Positions 25,002 through 33,612 are shown, counted from the first letter of the stretch. The stretch is 37,657 nucleotides of DNA from Candidatus Poseidoniales archaeon (GCA_003602515.1 QQSB01000034.1:1-37657); one strand, 5' to 3'. Notes: generated from the letters alone by a model not told the origin. Made by a program: numbers and translations.

Positions 25002-25589
25002 ATGGTAGAGGATTACGAAATACAGGAAATGATACACAGAGATGTCTATGTTGGAGAAAAACACGTGGGAGTGGTGGTTGGCGAGAGATTCCACCCCAGG
25101 GACGAGTTCGTGCGATCTCTGAGGATCAAAGTGGAAGACGAAGTTGCTACTGAATTCATGAGGAAGCCTGCGGATTTGGCGCCTCTAGCCAAAGAGTTGG
25201 TTCACAGCATTAGACCAGACGGGGGGATAAAGCTTTCAAAATCAATGAGGGAATTGCAGAGAAGATGGAGGAACACGGTTAGGATCCAAGAGGATCTCTA
25301 TGCTCCGGATGAGTTGTTGGACAGAGCAGTGCTGGATAATGATGGCATGGATATCGGAAATGTTGTTGAGTTAATCAAAATAAAGCGTACATACAAGGGT
25401 CTCCTAGTGAAGCCTCATTTCATGGTTAGAGCCAGGCATGGCCTTCCAGAGACAATAGCCGTACCTTGTGGGCAATTGGCCAAGACCACATCCAGACTGG
25501 ATGAAGTCATTCTGAAGTGCACCTTTTCCAGGTTGGTGACTCTGCCCAGTTTCCTGAAATTGAATGGCGAAGACTACGAAGAAGAGTGA
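25002..25589 (+). CDS. Archaeal PRC-barrel-like protein, function unknown
   Basis: This 195-residue protein has no firm family match by eye. The N-terminal part contains VYVGEKHVGVVVGERF and the C-terminal part VLDNDGMDIGNVVELIKIKR. Both look like the small beta-barrel pattern (strand, D/G turn, hIGxVxxh) of PRC-barrel domains. Between them is a charged helical stretch (ELQRRWRNTVRIQEDL). The C-terminus is acidic (NGEDYEEE). PRC-barrel proteins in archaea are linked to RNA processing and, in some lineages, to FtsZ-based division. Neither role is supported directly here. A GGGAGAG element precedes the ATG. It is a cytoplasmic protein with no signal peptide or membrane helix. Confidence 0.6.
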   Translation: MVEDYEIQEMIHRDVYVGEKHVGVVVGERFHPRDEFVRSLRIKVEDEVATEFMRKPADLAPLAKELVHSIRPDGGIKLSKSMRELQRRWRNTVRIQEDLYAPDELLDRAVLDNDGMDIGNVVELIKIKRTYKGLLVKPHFMVRARHGLPETIAVPCGQLAKTTSRLDEVILKCTFSRLVTLPSFLKLNGEDYEEE

Positions 25590-25642
25590 GTGAAGCCTTG
25601 AGTAGCCTTCAAATCACAATCACATGTGCCGATGTTGCTTAA

Positions 25643-25720
25643 GGGCGCGTAGCTTAGTTTGGCTGGAGCACCCGGCTGATAACCGGGAGGTCACAGGTTC
25701 AAATCCTGTCGTGCCCACCA
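25643..25720 (+). tRNA. tRNA-Ile (anticodon GAT), CCA encoded
   Basis: The full cloverleaf can be folded by hand. The acceptor GGGCGCG pairs with CGTGCCC (one G-T pair), and the D-arm is GCTT...GAGC with a GG in the loop. The anticodon stem CCCGG/CCGGG has loop CTGATAA (anticodon GAT), the variable loop is AGGTC, and the T-arm ACAGG-TTCAAAT-CCTGT. The discriminator is A, followed by genomic CCA. No intron is seen. It lies in the 201-base gap between the PRC-barrel-like gene and PRPP synthetase. Confidence 0.97.
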
Positions 25721-25790
25721 AAATTCATCATTTTCTGTTTTTGTTAGTGATAAGAAGCATCATGAAGGGACTGCCTTTCCCTGTCCTCAA

Positions 25791-26738
25791 ATGCCTGTCC
25801 TTAGCGGTGCCTCAGGCGCTGGGATTGCTGAGAAACTAGCTCCAATCCTTGACATGGAGCACGTGGCACTGGAGAGTAGGAGATTCCCCGACGGAGAAGC
25901 ATACGTCAGAGTCCCTCCCGAATCAATAGAGTCAGTCAGATCAGAAGCAGTTGTTCTTGTTTCCAATACGTTCCCCGATTCGGGGATCTTGCAGACTCTC
26001 TTACTTCTGGGGGCAATTCGAGACGTTAGGAGGGGGGACCTGTCTAGCTTGAAGGGAGAATGGTCGGGAGATACCGAAGACGTCGGGCCTGGGGTTTTCC
26101 TAGCAATTCCCTACTACGGCTATGCTAGACAAGACAAGCGATTCTCAGCTGGAGAGTCTATTTCCGCGAAAATAGTGACGGAAGTTGTTTCAAAATACTG
26201 TGATGGGATTGCAATTCTGGACCTGCATGCTCCAGAAGTTCTGGATGGGATGGAAGTGCCAATTGAATTCGTCAGCTCGATGCCCGAGATAGCGGAAAGA
26301 CTGCAGAACGGAGTCTCCCCTGACTTCATCCTCAGTCCTGACAAGGGGGCTATCGACAGAGCGACTGAGGTTTCTGGTCTAATCGGGTGCGAGTTTTCAT
26401 ATCTCGAAAAGACCAGGATTGATGCCCACACAATCGAGCACACCCCGAAGGACCTAGACGTCTCTGGCAAGGTCGTGGCGATAGTCGATGACATGATCAG
26501 CACGGGAGGGACGATTTGCAGGGCTAGTGACGCACTGAGAAGGCAGGGTGCCACGGAGGTCCACGCAGCATGTACGCATGGCCTGTTCACTGGGGGGGCG
26601 TTGTCCAGGCTGGCAAATCACGTGGATGGAGTATACACAACAGATTCCCTGCCAAATCCCAGGGCCTGCGTATCCGCAGCACCCGCATTGGCCCGGGGTT
26701 TGAGTAGCCTCATGGAGAAAGTCACTCATAACGGCTGA
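25791..26738 (+). CDS. prs: Ribose-phosphate pyrophosphokinase (PRPP synthetase)
   Basis: This is a 315-residue protein. It carries the N-terminal RRFPDGEAYVRV, the ATP region YYGYARQDKRFSAGESISAK and the ribose-5-phosphate loop DLHAPEVLDG. The catalytic flexible-loop lysine-arginine segment is SPDKGAIDRATEV...EKTRIDAHT, and the PRPP signature VAIVDDMISTGGTI. It makes PRPP from ATP and ribose-5-phosphate for nucleotide, histidine and related pathways. It is about 25 residues longer than typical archaeal enzymes, owing to an insert near residue 80-105 (GDLSSLKGEWSGDTEDVGPG) between the second and third strands. The ATG at 25791 has no clear Shine-Dalgarno, so it may be leaderless. It lies between the tRNA-Ile and the ribosomal protein cluster. 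Confidence 0.95.
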   Translation: MPVLSGASGAGIAEKLAPILDMEHVALESRRFPDGEAYVRVPPESIESVRSEAVVLVSNTFPDSGILQTLLLLGAIRDVRRGDLSSLKGEWSGDTEDVGPGVFLAIPYYGYARQDKRFSAGESISAKIVTEVVSKYCDGIAILDLHAPEVLDGMEVPIEFVSSMPEIAERLQNGVSPDFILSPDKGAIDRATEVSGLIGCEFSYLEKTRIDAHTIEHTPKDLDVSGKVVAIVDDMISTGGTICRASDALRRQGATEVHAACTHGLFTGGALSRLANHVDGVYTTDSLPNPRACVSAAPALARGLSSLMEKVTHNG

Positions 26739-26757
26739 CTGGAGGCAATACGCTGCG

Positions 26758-26765
26758 TTTATATC
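26758..26765 (+). promoter_or_regulatory. TATA-like box of the ribosomal protein cluster
   Basis: TTTATATC lies 43 bases before the L7Ae ATG at 26808. That spacing would put the transcript start near 26785-26790, and a GAGGAG ribosome-binding element follows at 26794-26799. Context (first gene of a conserved cluster) supports it. Confidence 0.5.
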
Positions 26766-26807
26766 GGTCATGCCGTGCGGCGGCTACTAACACGAGGAGA
26801 TGTTCCA

Positions 26808-27188
26808 ATGAGTGTACATATTGATTTCGAAACACCCCAAGACGTACAAGAGCAAGTTTACGAGATGGTCAAGAGCCTGGGCAAGGATGGCAAGGGCCGG
26901 CTAAAGAAGGGGGCCAACGAGGTCACCAAGTCGGCAGAGAGAGGCACTGCGCAGATGGTCGTCATGGCAGAGAATGTGAATCCAGGGGAGTTGCTCGCAC
27001 ATATCCCGATGATTTGCAAGGAGAAGGAAATTCCATTCATCTACGTTGAGGATCAAGCATACCTGGCTGAGGCCGCTGGGATGAGCACCGGGACCAGGAC
27101 GGCTGCAATCGCGGTAATGCAGGTCGAGAAAGAGGGCATGGATCGATTCAACGAGGTAAAGTCGCACTTCGAGACCCTCTCGTCATGA
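26808..27188 (+). CDS. rpl7ae: Ribosomal protein L7Ae
   Basis: I take the ATG at 26808 (MSVHIDFETPQDV, 126 residues) over the upstream start in the track, since a GAGGAG element and a TATA-like box lie before it. The L7Ae/L30e fold is clear: GRLKKGANEVTKSAERGTAQMVVMAENVNPGELLAHIPMICKEKEIPFIYV. The G-A-N-E-V-T-K motif makes the kink-turn RNA contact. It is a large-subunit ribosomal protein that in archaea also serves box C/D and H/ACA RNPs and RNase P. It is first in the cluster L7Ae, S28e, L24e, NDK, aIF5B, an order conserved in many archaea. Confidence 0.97.
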   Translation: MSVHIDFETPQDVQEQVYEMVKSLGKDGKGRLKKGANEVTKSAERGTAQMVVMAENVNPGELLAHIPMICKEKEIPFIYVEDQAYLAEAAGMSTGTRTAAIAVMQVEKEGMDRFNEVKSHFETLSS

Positions 27189-27204
27189 TTTGGAGGTTTG
27201 AGGG

Positions 27205-27447
27205 ATGGCAACCGAAGCATGGCCCGCTGAAGTCGTTGAGATTGTAGGTAGAACGGGCCTAACTGGGGAGGCAATGCAGGTCAAGGTAAGAGTTCTAGAC
27301 TCAGACAACCCTAGAGACGTTGGAAGAATCATCACAAGGAACGTGCTAGGACCTGTAAGAGGCCCTGATCCTGTGACTGGAGAGGCTGGCGACATCCTGA
27401 TGCTAAGAGATACTGGTCGAGAGGCCAGAAGGATAGGCACTAGGTGA
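27205..27447 (+). CDS. rps28e: Ribosomal protein S28e
   Basis: This 80-residue protein matches the archaeal/eukaryotic S28e OB-fold: [29 protein letters not shown] near the start, then [13 protein letters not shown], and the near-invariant end [16 protein letters not shown]. It belongs to the small subunit near the mRNA exit region. It sits 16 bases after L7Ae, and its stop abuts the L24e start, so the three are co-transcribed. The N-terminus (MATEAWPA) is slightly extended compared with the minimal family. Confidence 0.97.
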   Translation: MATEAWPAEVVEIVGRTGLTGEAMQVKVRVLDSDNPRDVGRIITRNVLGPVRGPDPVTGEAGDILMLRDTGREARRIGTR

Positions 27448-27452
27448 TTATG

Positions 27453-27644
27453 ATGCCAGAGCAGCGTATTTGTAGTTTCACAAATGAGGAGATCGAGCCA
27501 GGAACTGGCATGATGTTTGTCAAGAGGGATGGTTCAGTATACTGGTTCAAGGACAGTAAGTCCCGAAAGAACATGCTCAAGCTGAAGAGAAATGCGAGGA
27601 GACTCAAGTGGACTCGTCGCTATGAGAAGGGCGGAATCAAGTAA
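27453..27644 (+). CDS. rpl24e: Ribosomal protein L24e, zinc-ligand-poor variant
   Basis: This is a 63-residue protein from the ATG at 27453; 27450 and a GTG at 27444 are alternatives. The family pattern is clear: RICSFTNEEIEPGTGMMFVKRDGSVYWFKDSKSRKNMLKLKRNARRLKWT. Most archaeal L24e proteins carry four zinc cysteines (CxxC...CxxxC). Here only the first cysteine remains (CSFT), and the second pair reads FKDSKSRKN without cysteine. Eukaryotic L24 shows a similar loss. The protein is a large-subunit component at an intersubunit bridge. It probably folds without zinc. Confidence 0.94.
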   Translation: MPEQRICSFTNEEIEPGTGMMFVKRDGSVYWFKDSKSRKNMLKLKRNARRLKWTRRYEKGGIK

Positions 27645-27649
27645 TCTCG

Positions 27650-27688
27650 AGGCTACTTTTCCGCATATCTAGAGGGAAAAATAAGCCT
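27650..27688. terminator. Imperfect inverted repeat between convergent L24e and lipoprotein genes
   Basis: AGGCTACTTTTCC (27650-27662) can pair with GGAAAAATAAGCCT (27675-27688) around a 12-base loop, with one bulge. It stands between two convergent stop codons, where a bidirectional end of transcription is expected. Archaeal termination relies mainly on T-runs, and the T4 run here is short, so the call is weak. Confidence 0.3.
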
Positions 27689-27695
27689 AACTACG

Positions 27696-28151
27696 TCACT
27701 GAGCAGTGATTCTGTAGTCGACCCTTGCCCTGTCGTTCTCATCACTGGATAGTAGGCCTCCTTGGTCTGGTGGCTGAGCATCCCCGCAGTCTGTATTGTC
27801 GATTACAGTGACGTACGTCCCAGCATCGATTGTAGCCTCTAGGTTTGCAGCATCGGTGTTTGGATCACTGAGGTCAGCAAGGTAGACGAAACTGTCGCAA
27901 TCCTCGTACTTCTGATAATTCACCTCGGTCATGGTGTAGAGGTCGATGTTCGGACCCTCCTGCTTTTCCAGGGCGATCCTGATCGTGGATACTGATTCGG
28001 TTGTCCAAGTTAGCTTGATGTGCTCGTCTTCGTTGACGAATGTGTTGTCATCGAAGAGTTCTCTCTCTGGGTTCACTGTGTCATTTACGCTATCCACGCA
28101 TCCTGGCAGCAACAGACAAACCGTCAAAAGTAACGGGATTTGTATTTTCAT
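27696..28151 (-). CDS. Secreted lipoprotein, family unknown
   Basis: I take the ATG at 28149-28151 (MKIQIPLLL, 151 residues); the ORF track's 33 extra residues are unlikely, as they lack a signal peptide at the N-terminus and overlap ndk. The start gives a textbook lipoprotein signal: hydrophobic [12 protein letters not shown] with a lipobox cysteine at about residue 18. The mature part is acidic, and its C-terminal half has a beta-rich pattern ([21 protein letters not shown]) typical of small extracellular sandwich domains. Three further cysteines may form disulfides. It is anchored outside the membrane and is otherwise uncharacterised. It is inserted antisense between L24e and NDK in a cluster usually uninterrupted in archaea. 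Confidence 0.75.
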   Translation of the reverse strand: MKIQIPLLLTVCLLLPGCVDSVNDTVNPERELFDDNTFVNEDEHIKLTWTTESVSTIRIALEKQEGPNIDLYTMTEVNYQKYEDCDSFVYLADLSDPNTDAANLEATIDAGTYVTVIDNTDCGDAQPPDQGGLLSSDENDRARVDYRITAQ

Positions 28152-28240
28152 GGCATTCCGACTTGATACTAGGCTCATCAAGCATTTGCTCTGGTGACTT
28201 CGTTGAAATAGGGAGGGTGTTTCGCCGGGACATGGGAGAA

Positions 28241-28687
28241 ATGCAGACAACCTTCGTGATGATCAAACCTGATGGAGTACAGAGAGGCTTGGTAGCCGAA
28301 ATTATTGGCAGATTCGAAACAAAGGGTCTACGACTAGTGGGCCTTAGGCAACTAACTCCCCCTCTGGAGTTAGCAGAAGCACACTATGAGGTTCACAACG
28401 AGCGTCCCTTCTACGCGGGCCTCATCGATTTCATCACATCTGGTCCCGTGGTGGCAATGGCATGGTCAGGGGTTGACGCAATCAGCGTGGCTCGGAACAT
28501 AATCGGTCCTACCGACGGTCGTACTGCCGCTCCCGGCACCATAAGGGGGGACTTCGCGATGGACATAGGTCACAATGTGATTCATGGCTCTGATGGAGAG
28601 GACACGGCCTCATTCGAGTTGGGCCTGTGGTTCCCAGACGGGCTTGTCGACTGGACCCGAGACGCAGAGGCGCACATCTACGAGTGA
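28241..28687 (+). CDS. ndk: Nucleoside diphosphate kinase
   Basis: I take the ATG at 28241 ([17 protein letters not shown], 148 residues); the ORF track extends upstream over the antisense lipoprotein start. Family motifs: [34 protein letters not shown], and the phosphohistidine site [15 protein letters not shown] (His115), closing with a W/F-rich end. It exchanges terminal phosphates between NTPs and NDPs. Its place before aIF5B and after the L7Ae/S28e/L24e block is the usual archaeal order. No strong promoter was recognised upstream, but the intervening antisense gene makes a separate promoter probable. Confidence 0.96.
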   Translation: MQTTFVMIKPDGVQRGLVAEIIGRFETKGLRLVGLRQLTPPLELAEAHYEVHNERPFYAGLIDFITSGPVVAMAWSGVDAISVARNIIGPTDGRTAAPGTIRGDFAMDIGHNVIHGSDGEDTASFELGLWFPDGLVDWTRDAEAHIYE

Positions 28688-28728
28688 GTAAATCAATTCT
28701 GAAGGGGAAGGAGCATGAGGTGGGTTAA

Positions 28729-30507
28729 ATGTCAGAACGCAGACAACCCATCGTCGCTGTCCTAGGCCATGTTGATCATGGTAAGACCTCCTTGCTAGAT
28801 CATGTGAGATCACTAGGTGAGCAGGGTCGATCCTCGGTAATGGACAGGGAGGCTGGAGGGATTACCCAGCATATCGGAGCCACAGAAGTTCCGTCGGAAA
28901 TCCTCAATGATTTGTGTGCCCCGCTATTGGGGGGGAAGAAATTCGACTCCCCCGGACTACTCTTCATTGATACCCCGGGGCACCATTCGTTTTCCTCGCT
29001 CCGTGCAAGAGGGGGATCTCTGGCAGATATTGCAATTCTAATTGTTGATGTTATGGAGGGCTGCAGGCCACAGACAAGGGAGTCTCTGAGAATCCTGAAG
29101 CAATCGAAGACTCCCTTCGTTGTCGCAGGGAACAAGGTGGACAGGATTCATGGATGGCAGTGCCAAGAAGGGAGGTCGATGGCCATCTCGATGAGAGACC
29201 AGACGAAGGAGGTTCAGGGCCTATTCGACCAGAAGTACTGGGAACTCGTAGGTCAGTTTGCCGAGGAAGGATTCAACCTAGAGAGGTATGAGAGAATTAA
29301 GGACTTCACCAAGGAGATCGCAATGGTCCCAGTTTCTGCTAGGGAGGGAGAGGGCATTCAGGACCTATTAGCGGTTGTGATAGGCCTAGCAGAGCGATAC
29401 CTCTCCGACCAGTTGACAGATGTTGATGGTTCTGGAGAAGCGACCGTCTTGGAGATGAAGGAGGAGAGGGGGCTTGGCAAGACGCTGGACCTTATCCTGC
29501 ATAGGGGATCTATCCGCAAGGGGGATGAGATAGTACTGGTCGGCGATAGAGGAGGGGTCAGCACCCACGTGAAGGGGTTATTCTCGCCAAGAGGGATGAG
29601 CGAGATGCGAGATGCCGGGGACAGATGGGATAACGCAGAAGCTGCTTACGCGGCTGCTGGAATCAAGATTAGCGCACCATCTTTGGAGGGCGTCTTGGTG
29701 GGAACTACGCTTCGAGTAGTTTCATCCGACGAGGAGAGGGACGCTGCATTGGCAGCAGCGGACGAAGAGGCTAATCTCTCGATTGATCTAGACGAAGAAG
29801 GCGTCTGCATCAAGTCGGACACGGTTGGAGGGCTAGAGGCTCTGGCAAAGGAGCTCAGGGAGATAGGCGTGCCAATCAGAGATGCATCCATTGGAAAGGT
29901 CAGTCGTAGGGATGTTCGTAGCGCTGAGGCGTCCACAGACCCCCTGAACCGACTGATCATGGCATTCAGCACTGAGATTCTCGAAGAGGCAGAGGAAGAA
30001 GTAGCAGCCTCAGAAGCGGGAGTCATGTACATTGGATCCGACATTATCTACAGAATTCTGGAAGAGCGGGAAGAATGGGTAGAAGCCCGGAAATCAGAGC
30101 TCGAGGAAGAGCGGAGAGAATTGGTCGTATACCCTGGCAGAATTATGCTCCTCCCTGATCATACATTCAGAATCTCGAAGCCAGCCGTCGTTGGAGTAAG
30201 GGTTCTCGGAGGCAGAATACACATTGGACAGGGGCTTCTCAAAGATGGAGTTCGGGTTGGACGAATAAAATCCATCAGATCAGGGCAAGAGAGCCTAAAG
30301 GAAGCGATGCAGGGTGCTGAGGTGGCAATTTCAGTTGATGGTGTCACTGTAGGAAGGCAGATTGACGAGGGAGACGTCCTCCTGGTCGATATTCCGGAAT
30401 CGCATGCCAGGAAGCTTAGGAAGATGGAGATGACCTCTATGGAGAAGGACGTATACGAGGAGTTGCTGGCAATTCATAGGAAGGATGACCACTTCTGGGG
30501 CAGATAA
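28729..30507 (+). CDS. infB: Translation initiation factor aIF5B (IF-2 homologue)
   Basis: This is a 592-residue GTPase. G1 is VLGHVDHGKTSLLDHVR, switch-1 region GGITQHIGATEVP, G3 DTPGHHSF, G4 GNKVDRIHGW, and G5 region VPVSAREGEGIQDLL. The beta-barrel and helical domains III and IV (e.g. TVGGLEALAKELREIGVPIRDASIGKVSRRDV and LPDHTFRISKPAVVGVRVLGG) follow the archaeal aIF5B plan. Length matches the archaeal form. It promotes subunit joining during initiation. No intein or insertion was seen. It is downstream of ndk by about 41 bases and precedes the MoxR gene. Confidence 0.97.
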   Translation: MSERRQPIVAVLGHVDHGKTSLLDHVRSLGEQGRSSVMDREAGGITQHIGATEVPSEILNDLCAPLLGGKKFDSPGLLFIDTPGHHSFSSLRARGGSLADIAILIVDVMEGCRPQTRESLRILKQSKTPFVVAGNKVDRIHGWQCQEGRSMAISMRDQTKEVQGLFDQKYWELVGQFAEEGFNLERYERIKDFTKEIAMVPVSAREGEGIQDLLAVVIGLAERYLSDQLTDVDGSGEATVLEMKEERGLGKTLDLILHRGSIRKGDEIVLVGDRGGVSTHVKGLFSPRGMSEMRDAGDRWDNAEAAYAAAGIKISAPSLEGVLVGTTLRVVSSDEERDAALAAADEEANLSIDLDEEGVCIKSDTVGGLEALAKELREIGVPIRDASIGKVSRRDVRSAEASTDPLNRLIMAFSTEILEEAEEEVAASEAGVMYIGSDIIYRILEEREEWVEARKSELEEERRELVVYPGRIMLLPDHTFRISKPAVVGVRVLGGRIHIGQGLLKDGVRVGRIKSIRSGQESLKEAMQGAEVAISVDGVTVGRQIDEGDVLLVDIPESHARKLRKMEMTSMEKDVYEELLAIHRKDDHFWGR

Positions 30508-30558
30508 GACAAGAGCGAGGGATGTGCAAAGGCACCTAACACTCAAGTAGTCATCGAA

Positions 30559-31572
30559 TTGGCCTATGGAGTAAGAGGGTTCAGTGTGGCGATTGCTCAG
30601 GGTGGTGGTTCTAGCTCAAAGGACCTCATTAGATCGGTCTCTGGGCATGCTAACAATCTCATGAGCGAGGTTGCCAAGGTCATTATTGGTAAGCCGGAAA
30701 ATATCCGAAAGGTGGCAATTGGAATACTGGCCAATGGTAACATCCTGATTGAAGACAATCCGGGCCTGGCAAAGACTCTGATGTCGAATACTTTCGCTGA
30801 AGCACTCGGTTGCAAGTTCAAGAGAGTGCAGTTCACCCCTGACCTGCTTCCCGCGGATATAATCGGGACCTACATGTATGACCAGAAGACTGGAGAGTTC
30901 AGGCCTAGGTTCGGCCCTCTATTCACCAACATACTTCTAGCAGACGAGATTAACAGAGCCCCTCCGAAGACTCAGGCTGCTCTCCTCGAGGCTATGGAAG
31001 AGAAGCAAGTAACAATTGAGGGGATTACACACAAACTCCCTGCACCATTCGTAACGATGGCAACTCAGAACCCAATTGAGCAGGAGGGGACCTATCCCCT
31101 TCCCGAGGCACAAATGGATAGATTCCTCATGAAGATGAGCATGGGATACCCATCGATGGACGAAGAGAAGGCGATACTGCAGAGAAGGAAGCTGCGAGGA
31201 AAAGACAACTACGATGTTGAACAGATTGTCGAGCCTCGAAAGGTTGTGGCGATGCAGAAGGCCCTGGAGACCGTTCACATCGATCCAGGCATCCTAGGGT
31301 ACATCGTACAAGTCGTCCAGAGAACTAGGGCAGATCCAAGAATAGAGGCAGGGGCCTCACCAAGGGCTAGCCAGGGCCTTTTCAAAGCATCAAGGGCGTC
31401 TGCCGCAATCGATGGGAGGGACTACGTGATCCCTGATGACGTGAAAGGGGTCGCTCTGGATGTGGTCAGCCATAGGATTGTCCTCAAGCCCGAGTCCAAG
31501 ATTAGAGGGGTTACTGGAAGGAGGGTCGTGAACAAGATCCTCAGTGAAGTTCAGGTCCCGGTAATACAGTAA
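30559..31572 (+). CDS. MoxR-family AAA+ ATPase
   Basis: This 337-residue ORF starts at a TTG; a GTG at 30586 (VAIAQGGG) is an alternative. MoxR features: Walker A region LIEDNPGLAKTLM, RVQFTPDLLPADIIGTYMYD, Walker B NILLADEINRAPPKTQAALLEAMEE, sensor 1 TQNPIEQEGTYPLPEAQMDRFLM, and the C-terminal lid domain with sensor 2 SPRASQGLFKASRA. Such ATPases act as chaperones that insert metals or assemble complexes, commonly paired with a VWA-domain protein. No VWA or DUF58 partner is adjacent; the next gene encodes a ParA-like ATPase. The substrate is unknown. Confidence 0.94.
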   Translation: MAYGVRGFSVAIAQGGGSSSKDLIRSVSGHANNLMSEVAKVIIGKPENIRKVAIGILANGNILIEDNPGLAKTLMSNTFAEALGCKFKRVQFTPDLLPADIIGTYMYDQKTGEFRPRFGPLFTNILLADEINRAPPKTQAALLEAMEEKQVTIEGITHKLPAPFVTMATQNPIEQEGTYPLPEAQMDRFLMKMSMGYPSMDEEKAILQRRKLRGKDNYDVEQIVEPRKVVAMQKALETVHIDPGILGYIVQVVQRTRADPRIEAGASPRASQGLFKASRASAAIDGRDYVIPDDVKGVALDVVSHRIVLKPESKIRGVTGRRVVNKILSEVQVPVIQ

Positions 31573-31610
31573 TCGGGAATCCCAATTAACCGGATGCCGT
31601 ATTCAGCCAC

Positions 31611-32513
31611 GTGGCAGTAGTGATAGCCTGCGTGAATCACAAAGGCGGATGTTCTCGGACGACCACTGCAGTGAACCTGGCCTCATCTCTGGCAATGGGG
31701 AGCGAGGATTACGGGATACGAAGCAGGAAGGTTCTGCTTGTTGACATGGACCCGAAGGGAAACGTGGCAACGACCTTCGGTGTTGACAAGAGGAGCGTGG
31801 GGCCGACAATGAATGAGTTGTTCGCTCGGGGTGTGGACGATGAGTCTCTGAAACTGGAGGATTGCATACTTGGTCCGGATCTACTCTCAAGATCGATGAA
31901 GGCTGCTTGGAGGAAGAACAACCCGGAGAAGTCCAGGGGACCCCCCAAGCACATTGGAATCAGAAACTTGTGGATTCTACCAGCGGATCTGGATCTTTCT
32001 GGAATCGAAGTGGACCTAGCGACGAGGGTCGGCAGGGAAAATAGGCTAAAGCTCGCCCTCTCCGAGGCATTAGGTAATTTCGATGTGATCATTATCGACA
32101 CTCCTGCATCCCTGGGGCTGCTCACAGTAAATTCTCTGTGCGCGGCAGACTGGCTACTGATTCCCATTCAAGCGGAGTTCTATGCCTTAGAAGGAATGAG
32201 CCAGCTAATCTCCTCAATAAGGGAGGTTCAGAGGTCAGTGAATCCGGGTCTGGGCCTTTTGGGAATCCTGATGACCATGGTACAATCAAGAAGTAAGTTA
32301 TGCGAAACTGTTACCGAGCATGCTCGAAAGCACTTCGGGGACAGAGTCTTTGAATCGCAGATTCCAAGATCGGTAGCCATAGCAGAATCACCTCTGGAAG
32401 GTGCTCCGATAGTAATTGCACAGAAGCCAAACAAGTCAAACCGTGCTAGTCAATCATACTGGGAGTTTGCAAGAGAGGCAGATGGTAGAATCAGAGCGAT
32501 TACTGAATTATAG
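31611..32513 (+). CDS. ParA/Soj-family ATPase with altered P-loop
   Basis: This 300-residue ORF starts at a GTG. The fold is that of a ParA/Soj chromosome or plasmid partitioning ATPase: deviant Walker A at residues 9-18 (NHKGGCSRTT), Walker A' VLLVDMDPKGN, Walker B DVIIIDTPASLGLLT, and the typical ending IPRSVAIAESPLEGAPI. The signature lysine (Lys11) is present. The canonical phosphate-binding lysine of KGGxGKT is replaced by Arg16, and the preceding glycine by Ser. ATP binding or hydrolysis is therefore probably altered. No ParB gene is nearby. The gene is convergent with a long coiled-coil gene, with stops four bases apart, which suggests but does not prove a shared function in positioning. 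Confidence 0.9.
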   Translation: MAVVIACVNHKGGCSRTTTAVNLASSLAMGSEDYGIRSRKVLLVDMDPKGNVATTFGVDKRSVGPTMNELFARGVDDESLKLEDCILGPDLLSRSMKAAWRKNNPEKSRGPPKHIGIRNLWILPADLDLSGIEVDLATRVGRENRLKLALSEALGNFDVIIIDTPASLGLLTVNSLCAADWLLIPIQAEFYALEGMSQLISSIREVQRSVNPGLGLLGILMTMVQSRSKLCETVTEHARKHFGDRVFESQIPRSVAIAESPLEGAPIVIAQKPNKSNRASQSYWEFAREADGRIRAITEL

Positions 32514-32517
32514 TCCA

Positions 32518-33612
32518 CTAGGAGCCGGATTGCTCCATCACTCTGTGCCTTGCGTCAAGAAGAGCAGTTTCCATCTTTAGCCGGATTTCCGATTCCATGG
32601 TCTTGAGCATCTCCCTGATGTCCTTCTTCGACATGTCTCCCCTCTTCGACATCTGCTTCTCTAGGTTTGACATCATCTCGGACTCCCTCTGCTTGACGAA
32701 ATCGGCAACTCTCTGCTCCATCTCGACCTCTCTCTCCAGGGCTAGTTCTTGTCTTCTGAGCCCGAGTGCTGCCTCCATACTCTCCTTCTCCGCCCTAAAC
32801 CTCCGGTCTAGATCGCCAATGGCGGCTCTCTCGGATTCCTCCTGAAGTGCCTTTGTCCTGACACTGATGTCTGATTTCAGTTCCTTCTCTAGAGACTCTC
32901 TCTCACTCTCAAGCTGCTTCTCCATCTTGGTCTCATATTTTCGCCTCTTCTTGGCAATGCTATCTCTCATTTTTATTTCCTGCTCTAGTCTAAATGCCTC
33001 AGACTTGCGATGGACCTCGGACTCCATTGCCTCTCGGAGATCCATCTCGACCCTTCTTTCCATTCTCTCCATCCCCTGGTTGGCCTCCAACTCAAGCCTC
33101 TCCTCGAGGAATGCTTTCCTTCGAGTGAACTCAACCTCCATTTCCTCTCTGAGTCTTTCTCTAGTCCTAGACGAATGGGCCTCTGTCCTCCTATCCCTCT
33201 CTAGGTCGAGTTGGTCGCGAAGTCTGTTTTCCTCCCTGCGAAGGCGATGTAGCATTTCTTCTCTGAGAAGTCTCTCTTCTCTCTCCAATGATTCCTTCTC
33301 CAACCTCTCAAGCTCATCCTCCAGCTCGTCTCTGAGGTCTGCCTCAATCTGCTGTAATTGCTCTTCGAATAGAATCTCGTTGGCCTTCCTCATTGCACCT
33401 TGCATCCCTGAGACTCTCTCTGTCATCTCAGAAATTCTCATTCTTCGTTCTCTCCTGATTCCAGATCGAAGTGTTGACTCCTCATCCAGCCTTTCTCGAG
33501 CTCTAGCTGCTGCTCCCATTGCTGTCGAGGATAGTGCGTGCTCTGCCCTCAGAGCATCTAGTTCATCCAAACTCTCTGACTCGGTAGAGTCTGCCGACTT
33601 GCTCTCACTCAC
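32518..33612 (-). CDS. Long Arg/Glu-rich coiled-coil protein
   Basis: I prefer the GTG at 33610-33612 (VSESKSADS, 364 residues); the ORF track's ATG at 33735 lies inside the upstream gene. After about 40 Ser/Glu-rich residues, almost the whole protein is a continuous charged helical pattern (blocks such as LEREERLLREEMLHRLRREE and LEANQGMERMERRVEMDL), with few prolines and little glycine. Arg and Glu dominate. A short C-terminal part (DMSKKDIREMLKTMESEI) is less charged. No catalytic motif was recognised. Such proteins are usually structural scaffolds, filaments or spacers. It follows the triple zinc-ribbon gene on the same strand and faces the ParA-like gene. Confidence 0.75.
   Translation of the reverse strand: MSESKSADSTESESLDELDALRAEHALSSTAMGAAARARERLDEESTLRSGIRRERRMRISEMTERVSGMQGAMRKANEILFEEQLQQIEADLRDELEDELERLEKESLEREERLLREEMLHRLRREENRLRDQLDLERDRRTEAHSSRTRERLREEMEVEFTRRKAFLEERLELEANQGMERMERRVEMDLREAMESEVHRKSEAFRLEQEIKMRDSIAKKRRKYETKMEKQLESERESLEKELKSDISVRTKALQEESERAAIGDLDRRFRAEKESMEAALGLRRQELALEREVEMEQRVADFVKQRESEMMSNLEKQMSKRGDMSKKDIREMLKTMESEIRLKMETALLDARHRVMEQSGS

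Noticed and set aside
28040-28240. N-terminal extension of ndk in the ORF track
   Set aside because: It is antisense to the lipoprotein signal peptide and has no similarity to NDK, whose family start fits the ATG at 28241.
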